The notes under the pieces are model-generated. The model was not told the origin of the DNA and did no database searches. It worked only from the letters and a program-made list of their open reading frames with translations. From an uncultured Bartonella sp. (GTDB lineage Bacteria; Pseudomonadota; Alphaproteobacteria; Rhizobiales; Rhizobiaceae), in assembly GCF_945285465.1 (NCBI RefSeq), contig NZ_CALYQK010000012.1, positions 1 to 43,082 of the forward strand: 43,082 bases of DNA, given 5' to 3'. A program made the translations under genes and the position numbers. Shown in pieces: positions 38,257 through 43,082 of this stretch (within the stretch, counting starts at the first letter, position 1; every line of letters starts with the position of its first letter).

Positions 38257-39105
38257 ATGACACGTACGGTCTTTGTCAATGGTGAGTGGTTTGACGAAAA
38301 AGCTGCGCAAATTTCTATTTTTGACAGGTCGGTCATGTTTGCCGACTCGGTTTATGAGGTAACATCGTTTCTCGATGGCAAGTTTCTTGATTTTGATGGT
38401 CATATCAAACGGCTGAAGAATTCGCTTGCAGCTCTTGATATCAAGCTTGACGTTGACAGAGACCGCTTTCTCTCAATCCATAGAGAACTTATAAAACGCA
38501 ATAGTTTGGAAAATGGTACGGTCTATCTTCAGGTGTCGCGCGGTGCTGGTGATCGTAATTTCATTTACGACGATGAAGACTATAAGCCTACGCTTTTCAT
38601 GTTTACCCAAACGGGCATTGTCAAAAACCTGCACACAATGCCGCAATTAAAAATGATTTCGGTGAAAGAAGGGCGCTGGTGCCGTCGCGACATCAAAACA
38701 ACGCAACTTCTTTATTCATCTTTGACAAAAACTCGCGCTCATGCCGAGGGTGTCAGCGATGCGGTCTATGTTGAAAACGGCTATTTGACCGAAGCAACAT
38801 CGTCGAATTTCTATATTGTCGATCATCAAGGTACACTTGTCACCCGGCAGCTTGACCACTCTATCTTGCCGGGTATCACCCGTGGCACGGTGCTTGATCT
38901 TGCCCGCAAGAATGGCATTAATGTTGAAGAACGTCTTTTCACATTGGAAGAAACTTATAATGCCCGTGAGGCCCTTGTCACATCGACAACAAATTTTGCC
39001 GCTCCGGTGATCAGCGTGGACGGGCGTATTATCGGCGATGGCAAGGCCGGTAAAACGACATTGCGTCTACGCGAGCTTTATCTCGAACATGTCAAACGCA
39101 GCTGA
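38257..39105 (+). CDS. dat: D-amino-acid transaminase (class IV)
   Basis: Fold-IV PLP aminotransferase, most like D-alanine/D-amino-acid transaminases that make D-glutamate or D-alanine for peptidoglycan. The PLP lysine is Lys147 in RRDIKTTQLLYSS. YLQVSRGAGDRNF near residue 89 is a class-IV hallmark. The PLP-binding glutamate is in GYLTEATSSNFYIV near 178 and SILPGITRGTVLDLA near 205. The 282 residues match the family, and the RRDIK context favours Dat over branched-chain aminotransferase. AGAGGTG lies 7 bases before the ATG. It converges with holA, 2 bases away. Confidence 0.88.
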   Translation: MTRTVFVNGEWFDEKAAQISIFDRSVMFADSVYEVTSFLDGKFLDFDGHIKRLKNSLAALDIKLDVDRDRFLSIHRELIKRNSLENGTVYLQVSRGAGDRNFIYDDEDYKPTLFMFTQTGIVKNLHTMPQLKMISVKEGRWCRRDIKTTQLLYSSLTKTRAHAEGVSDAVYVENGYLTEATSSNFYIVDHQGTLVTRQLDHSILPGITRGTVLDLARKNGINVEERLFTLEETYNAREALVTSTTNFAAPVISVDGRIIGDGKAGKTTLRLRELYLEHVKRS

Positions 39106-39107
39106 TA

Positions 39108-40148
39108 TCAGTTTGTTTGTTGTTTGGCTGATACGGCAAGTGCCAGGAGCGCTTGTCGTATGATCGGTTCGGCAAGTAGCGCATTTTGCCGGCTTTCGAG
39201 TACCGTTTTTTGTAGCCGCTGCATTGCCTGAGCGATACGGTTTAAGGTCCAGCGGCTAATGGCCAGTTCTATAATTTTTTGGCGGCGGAAAAAAATAGGC
39301 GGGCGGGCAGAAGCTATGACGGATGAGAGTGTTTTTCCTTCCACCTCTACTTGCTGGCGTAAAAGCTGCAATTGCTGGAATTGCCTTTGTGCGGCACTTA
39401 TGATGAGAAAAAGAGCACTGCCTGTCGCAACTTGCCGGTCAAAACGGTTATTGAAACCGACAAGGTCACCAACCAGAACCGCATCAATAATTTCATCATA
39501 GGTCAGACCACTAACATCGCTTACCGCATTTTTAACGTCATCAAGGGTGACTTCTTTCCTGCCCATTGCATAAAGACAGAGTTTGTCCAATTCGCTACGT
39601 GAAACAAGCCGGTCGCCGCCCAGACTGTCTTTCAACCATTTACGGGCATCAAGAGAAATCGCCAGCTGATATTCACCTAAAACCTGATCAATCAGGCCAT
39701 CCAGTGCCCGCCCGTCATCAGCATAACAAGGAAGAGCTATAGCCGATGGCGCTGTTTCAATGGCAGTACGTAAAGCTGTGCCCTTTTTAAGGTCACCCGC
39801 CTCAATCAACAGATAAACATTTTCAAGCCGGGTTTTTGCCAGCTGTTTTACTGCGTTGGCAAGATTTTTCCCGTTTGCGGCATTTCGTACCCATATCAGC
39901 CGCTTGCCGCCAAAAAGCGAAACCGTTCCGGTTTCATCAACGAGGCGAATGGGGTCCCGTTCAAGGTCGCCCGCATCGAGTCTGATGTTGGAAAACGGGT
40001 CATCAAGCTTTATGCCCGTCAGTTTGGCAAACTTTGCTGCACGTTCAGCAACCAGTCCCCTATCGGGGCCATAAACCAGCACAATCGGATATTGCGTTTG
40101 TAATCGAGAAAGGAAACTATCCACCTCATGTGCTTTTTTTTGCGCCAA
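39108..40148 (-). CDS. holA: DNA polymerase III, delta subunit
   Basis: Clamp-loader subunit that opens the beta sliding clamp. The 346 residues fit HolA. The N-terminal VLVYGPDRGLVAERA (near 22-36) is the degenerate AAA+ segment without a functional P-loop. LIEAGDLKKGTALR near 114 and a C-terminal collar domain with LFLIISAAQRQFQQLQLLRQQV near 240 and the conserved PPIFFRRQK near 277 follow. It begins 4 bases after the ABC ATPase gene, so it appears to be co-transcribed with an importer rather than sitting in the frequent leuS-lptE-holA arrangement. Confidence 0.9.
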   Translation of the reverse strand: MAQKKAHEVDSFLSRLQTQYPIVLVYGPDRGLVAERAAKFAKLTGIKLDDPFSNIRLDAGDLERDPIRLVDETGTVSLFGGKRLIWVRNAANGKNLANAVKQLAKTRLENVYLLIEAGDLKKGTALRTAIETAPSAIALPCYADDGRALDGLIDQVLGEYQLAISLDARKWLKDSLGGDRLVSRSELDKLCLYAMGRKEVTLDDVKNAVSDVSGLTYDEIIDAVLVGDLVGFNNRFDRQVATGSALFLIISAAQRQFQQLQLLRQQVEVEGKTLSSVIASARPPIFFRRQKIIELAISRWTLNRIAQAMQRLQKTVLESRQNALLAEPIIRQALLALAVSAKQQTN

Positions 40149-40152
40149 GGCT

Positions 40153-40947
40153 CTAATCCATCAACAGCTTGTCATCATCAAGAGCTTCGCCTCTGACCTT
40201 CTGGAACATGCCGACAAGGTCACCGACATCTAATCCTTTACGCTCCTCCTCATGCACGTCAAGGATCACTTTTCCACCGTGAAGCATAAAGGTGCGATCC
40301 CCATAATCAAGGGCCTGACGCATCGAATGGGTCACCATCAAAGTGGTAAGGTCATTATTTTTGATGACTTTTTCCGTCAGGTCCATAACAAATTCAGCCA
40401 TCCCCGGGTCAAGGGCGGCGGTATGTTCGTCGAGCAATAAAACATCGGCATCAGACAATGTCGCCATGACGAGCGAGACCGCTTGACGTTGCCCGCCCGA
40501 CAGACTGTCCATCCGGTTATGAATACGGTCTTCAAGACCAAGTCCAAGTTCGGCAATGCGTGCCCGAAACATCTCGCGCGTTTCCCGTGTCAATGCCGAG
40601 CGGAAGCCGCGTCTTTTGCCGCGTCGTGCTGCAAGGGCAAGGTTTTCCTCAATCGTAAGAGAACCACAGCTACCGGCTAAAGGATCCTGAAAAACGCGGG
40701 CAATCATACCTGCCCTTTCGGCAGTTGTTTTGCGAGAGACATCGACTTTGTTGATGATAACTTTGCCTTCATTAGGCAAAATGTCGCCGGCAAGAACACC
40801 CAGCATCGTCGATTTTCCGGCACCGTTCGAGCCGATAACCGTCACAAAACTGCCCCGTTCGATAGTAATGTTGAGGTCAATCAAAGCCTGTTTTTCCAAC
40901 GGTGTGCCTGCCTTGAATGTGACACCGATATGTTGAAGTTCAATCAT
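40153..40947 (-). CDS. ABC transporter ATP-binding protein (Trp/Tyr-type importer)
   Basis: ATPase of a three-part importer encoded here. Walker A GSNGAGKST is near residue 37, the signature LSGGQRQAVSLVMATL near 145, Walker B VLLLDEHTAALDP near 165, and the H-loop LMVTHSMRQALDYGD near 197. The ATG at 40947 (MIELQHIGV), with GGGGG about 9 bases before it, gives 264 residues and overlaps the permease by 8 bases; a longer upstream frame is not supported. Family members transport tryptophan, tyrosine or other small solutes, and the substrate cannot be fixed here. Confidence 0.88.
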   Translation of the reverse strand: MIELQHIGVTFKAGTPLEKQALIDLNITIERGSFVTVIGSNGAGKSTMLGVLAGDILPNEGKVIINKVDVSRKTTAERAGMIARVFQDPLAGSCGSLTIEENLALAARRGKRRGFRSALTRETREMFRARIAELGLGLEDRIHNRMDSLSGGQRQAVSLVMATLSDADVLLLDEHTAALDPGMAEFVMDLTEKVIKNNDLTTLMVTHSMRQALDYGDRTFMLHGGKVILDVHEEERKGLDVGDLVGMFQKVRGEALDDDKLLMD

Positions 40948-41836
40948 GCTTTTTTGCCCCCAGATATTGCGGCAAAACAAGTGTCAGAACGACAATAAGA
41001 GACGTAATGAATTGCAGGTCAGTCGAGGTATCAATACCAAGGCCGCTGCCCTCGAATGCAAATTGCACCGCAACACGGTAAAGAACCGAACCGACAATAC
41101 AGCTTAAAATTATAAAAAGTAGCTTTCGTGTTCTAAACAGCGTTTCGCCAATAATAACGGCGGCAAGCCCGAAAACGATTGTACCTGCACCACCGGTAAT
41201 ATCAGTTGCTATTGCCGTTTGAATGTAGAGTGAACCACCAAGAGCGACCAAAGCGTTAGACAAACCCATGCCGAAATAGATTAACAGATCTGTCTTAATT
41301 CCTTGCGCTTTTGCCATGCGCGGGTTTGTTCCGGTTGCCCGCATGGCAAGGCCGATTTCGCTTTCCAGAAATCGCCAGACCAGAAAAGCGACGAGCAACA
41401 CAATTATTCCGACGAATAAGGGGCGAACAATCATATCCGGTAAACCGAATGCGTTGTAAAATGGCGTTAAAGCAGTGTCGGCCTCGCCGAGATTGACGTT
41501 CGAGACCCCCATTATTCCCATAATACGAAGATTGACGGTGTAGAGTGCCGACATCGTTAGAATGGATGCAAGAAGATTGAGAATGCCAAACTGCAAATTG
41601 AGGAGTGCTGTAACAAGTCCGGCAATCATGCCTGCACACAAAGCGCATACCATCGCAGCCCACGGGTTAAAGCCACAAAGAATCATTACCCCGCAGACTG
41701 TCGACCCCAAGAGAAACGAACCATCAACAGTCAAATCTGGAAAATCGAGGACGCGAAACGACAGATAAACCCCTATAGCAACAAATGCATAGACAAGTCC
41801 GAGCTCGACAGCACCGGTAAAGGCAAACATACTCAT
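40940..41836 (-). CDS. ABC transporter permease (Trp/Tyr-type importer)
   Basis: Polytopic permease (298 residues, about eight or nine membrane segments) of the branched-chain/ribose-type permease superfamily, in the branch paired with PF04392 binding proteins. The hallmark SFRVLDFPDLTVDGSF appears near residue 26. MRATGTNPRMAKAQGIKTD near 183 is the cytoplasmic docking loop. An alternative ATG two codons in (MFAFTG) is possible. It lies 59 bases after the binding-protein gene and overlaps the ATPase gene by 8 bases. Confidence 0.88.
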   Translation of the reverse strand: MSMFAFTGAVELGLVYAFVAIGVYLSFRVLDFPDLTVDGSFLLGSTVCGVMILCGFNPWAAMVCALCAGMIAGLVTALLNLQFGILNLLASILTMSALYTVNLRIMGIMGVSNVNLGEADTALTPFYNAFGLPDMIVRPLFVGIIVLLVAFLVWRFLESEIGLAMRATGTNPRMAKAQGIKTDLLIYFGMGLSNALVALGGSLYIQTAIATDITGGAGTIVFGLAAVIIGETLFRTRKLLFIILSCIVGSVLYRVAVQFAFEGSGLGIDTSTDLQFITSLIVVLTLVLPQYLGAKKHD

Positions 41837-41895
41837 TTAGCAAACGCCCCGCTTGCAATCATGTCAGCATCGGAAAATCTCAATGTCGCAATATC

Positions 41896-42855
41896 CTATT
41901 TGTCAATAATTGTTACAGCGCGATCAAGAACAGATTGAGGAATAGTTATCCCCATTTTGTCCGCAGCCTTGAGGTTGATAGCAACATCACGTCCTTGCGG
42001 GGTGATAACGCCAATATCGCCCGGTTTTTCGCCCTTGAGAATACGAACAACAAGTTTGCCCGTTTCCAGCCCCGAATCATAATAATCTATGCCCTGCGCG
42101 GCAAATGCACCACGTCCGATTGAACTGGGATCGGCGGTAAAAAGTGGCGTTTTGGCTTCGGCTGCAACTTTTGTAGCACCTTCAAGAACAGAAATGATCG
42201 TATTATCGGTTGGAACATAGATCATATCAACCTTACCAACCAGCGCACGTGTTGCCGCTTGTACGTCTGAGGACTTCGGTGCTGACGAAGGAACAATTTC
42301 TATGCCTTCTTTTTCGGCAAGTTGTTTTAAAACATTTAACGTCGAAACCGAATTTGCTTCAGCCGCATTATAAAGATAACCCAATTTTTTAAGATCCGGT
42401 TTTACCTCTTTTAATAGCTTGAGATGTTCATCGACCGGGGATCTGTCACAAACGCCGGTAATATTAGCACCCGGTTTTTCCATATTCGTTACAAGCTTTG
42501 CTTCCACCGGGTCAGATACGGCAGAAAATACAATTGGAATATCTTTGGTTGCCGCAAGCATGGTCTGGGCCGAGGGTGTGGCGATTGCAACAATAACTTC
42601 CGGTTTATCTCCGACAAACTGACGGGCAATTTGTGTTGCTGTCGAAATATTGCCTTGCGCCGATTGGAAGGTGAGAATCATGTTCTCGCCGTTTTTATAT
42701 CCTTGCTCGACAAGTATGTCTTCCACCCCCTTACGAACTTCATCTAAGGCAGGGTGAGCAACGATCTGTGTAACGTCTATCTTCACTTTGTCGGCCGCGA
42801 AAGAATAATCGCCCATGGCAAGAATTGCAGCAACTGCCAGAACCAATCGACGCAT
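41896..42855 (-). CDS. ABC transporter substrate-binding protein (PF04392 type)
   Basis: Periplasmic binding protein of the TrpX-like ABC_sub_bind family. A signal peptide (1-20, ending in YSFA) precedes the mature ADKVKIDVTQIVAHPALDEVRKG. Family patches are IAVATPSAQTMLAAT-like VAIATPSAQTMLAATKDIP near 88 and GVCDRSPVDEHLKLLKEV near 133; VGKVDMIYVPTDNTI follows near 205. The ATG at 42855 is favoured by AGGGAG 8 bases upstream (319 residues); an ATG two codons earlier is too close to it. Ligand not determinable; tryptophan, tyrosine or another small molecule is possible. Confidence 0.88.
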   Translation of the reverse strand: MRRLVLAVAAILAMGDYSFAADKVKIDVTQIVAHPALDEVRKGVEDILVEQGYKNGENMILTFQSAQGNISTATQIARQFVGDKPEVIVAIATPSAQTMLAATKDIPIVFSAVSDPVEAKLVTNMEKPGANITGVCDRSPVDEHLKLLKEVKPDLKKLGYLYNAAEANSVSTLNVLKQLAEKEGIEIVPSSAPKSSDVQAATRALVGKVDMIYVPTDNTIISVLEGATKVAAEAKTPLFTADPSSIGRGAFAAQGIDYYDSGLETGKLVVRILKGEKPGDIGVITPQGRDVAINLKAADKMGITIPQSVLDRAVTIIDK

Positions 42856-42974
42856 GATCATTTCTCCCTCTAGAAAACTTATAAAAGCTTTATTGGAGAG
42901 AAGGCGGGAAATCAATATTTTCAAGGATTTTTAAGGGGTGAAAAACGAATATTGTAAGAAATTTATTTTTTATG

Positions 42975-43003
42975 TTGCAATCGTTGCAATGTTGCGTCAT
43001 ATA
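42975..43003 (+). promoter_or_regulatory. Candidate tRNA-Gly promoter
   Basis: TTGCAA (42975-42980) and CATATA (42998-43003) are separated by 17 bases, fitting a housekeeping promoter. Transcription would begin about 30 bases before the tRNA. A second TTGCAA nearby (42984-42989) is too close to the -10 box to serve it. Confidence 0.45.
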
Positions 43004-43042
43004 GGCACGACCGAAGCGAAGCAATATGCTTCCGGTTTGTGA

Positions 43043-43082
43043 GCGGGTGTAGCTCAGGGGTAGAGCACAACCTTGCCAAGGT
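43043..43082 (+). tRNA. tRNA-Gly (GCC), 5' part only
   Basis: The acceptor strand GCGGGTG, D arm GCTCAGGGGTAGAGC and anticodon stem with GCC at 43075-43077 match alphaproteobacterial tRNA-Gly(GCC). The window ends just after the anticodon stem, so the T arm and 3' acceptor strand are not visible. Confidence 0.93.

Noticed and set aside
43018-43032. GAAGC/GCTTC hairpin just before the tRNA
   Set aside because: Only 5 bp with a weak T-tract; too little to call a terminator, and probably part of the tRNA 5' leader.

Overview
The window reads as a chromosomal segment of an alphaproteobacterium of the order Hyphomicrobiales (Rhizobiales), most likely a Bartonellaceae/Brucellaceae relative. The case rests on an Omp19-type lipoprotein, a BA14K-family secreted protein, the cluster mdh-sucC-sucD-sucA-sucB-lpd, the fused MrpAB antiporter subunit and the carboxy(nor)spermidine polyamine pair. 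The DNA is rather AT-rich for Rhizobiales, with A/T-rich intergenic regions. The many retained amino-acid genes would suit a Bartonella of the bee-gut type better than a blood parasite, but that is inference. No transposase, integrase, phage gene, CRISPR array or rRNA was seen; nearly everything is core metabolism in tight operons.

Layout. 1-705: no supported gene. 706-6108 (minus): dapF, mtaB, ftsY, yciB, gloB and a small exported protein, read as one unit. 6571-8314 (plus): omp19 and zapE. 8651-18696 (plus): the TCA block mdh, sucC, sucD, sucA, sucB, a MAPEG protein, a LysE-type exporter with a frameshift, and lpd. 18958-22512 (minus): nspC, a carboxynorspermidine synthase-like gene and a TraB/GumN protein. 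22690-23172 (plus): BA14K-like protein. 23381-29438 (plus): complete mrpABCDEFG cation/proton antiporter operon, every junction overlapping. 29578-31636 (minus): hisC and tyrC. 31771-34576 (plus): metX, metW and an APH/SrkA-like kinase, overlapping by 4 bases each. 34539-37870 (minus): modE-modA-modB-modC with a clear ModE operator in front. 38257-39105 (plus): D-amino-acid transaminase. 39108-42855 (minus): ABC transporter of the tryptophan/tyrosine-type family followed by holA. 43043-43082: 5' part of a tRNA-Gly(GCC).

How they work together. The mdh-lpd block supplies malate dehydrogenase, succinyl-CoA synthetase and all three parts of 2-oxoglutarate dehydrogenase. DapF (meso-DAP) and possibly the D-amino-acid transaminase feed peptidoglycan. 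MetX/MetW start methionine synthesis and HisC/TyrC serve histidine/tyrosine synthesis. Mrp handles sodium and pH, Mod takes up molybdate under ModE.

No wholly new system is visible. The observations most worth checking are: the LysE-type gene whose single frame break lies on an A_AAA_AAG slippery heptamer in an A8 tract; the structured sucD-sucA junction whose best ribosome-binding site serves a different frame; an 11-bp perfect inverted repeat between the divergent nspC and BA14K genes; an inverted repeat abutting a perfect -10 box in front of omp19; and a kinase gene coupled to metXW whose end overlaps modC.
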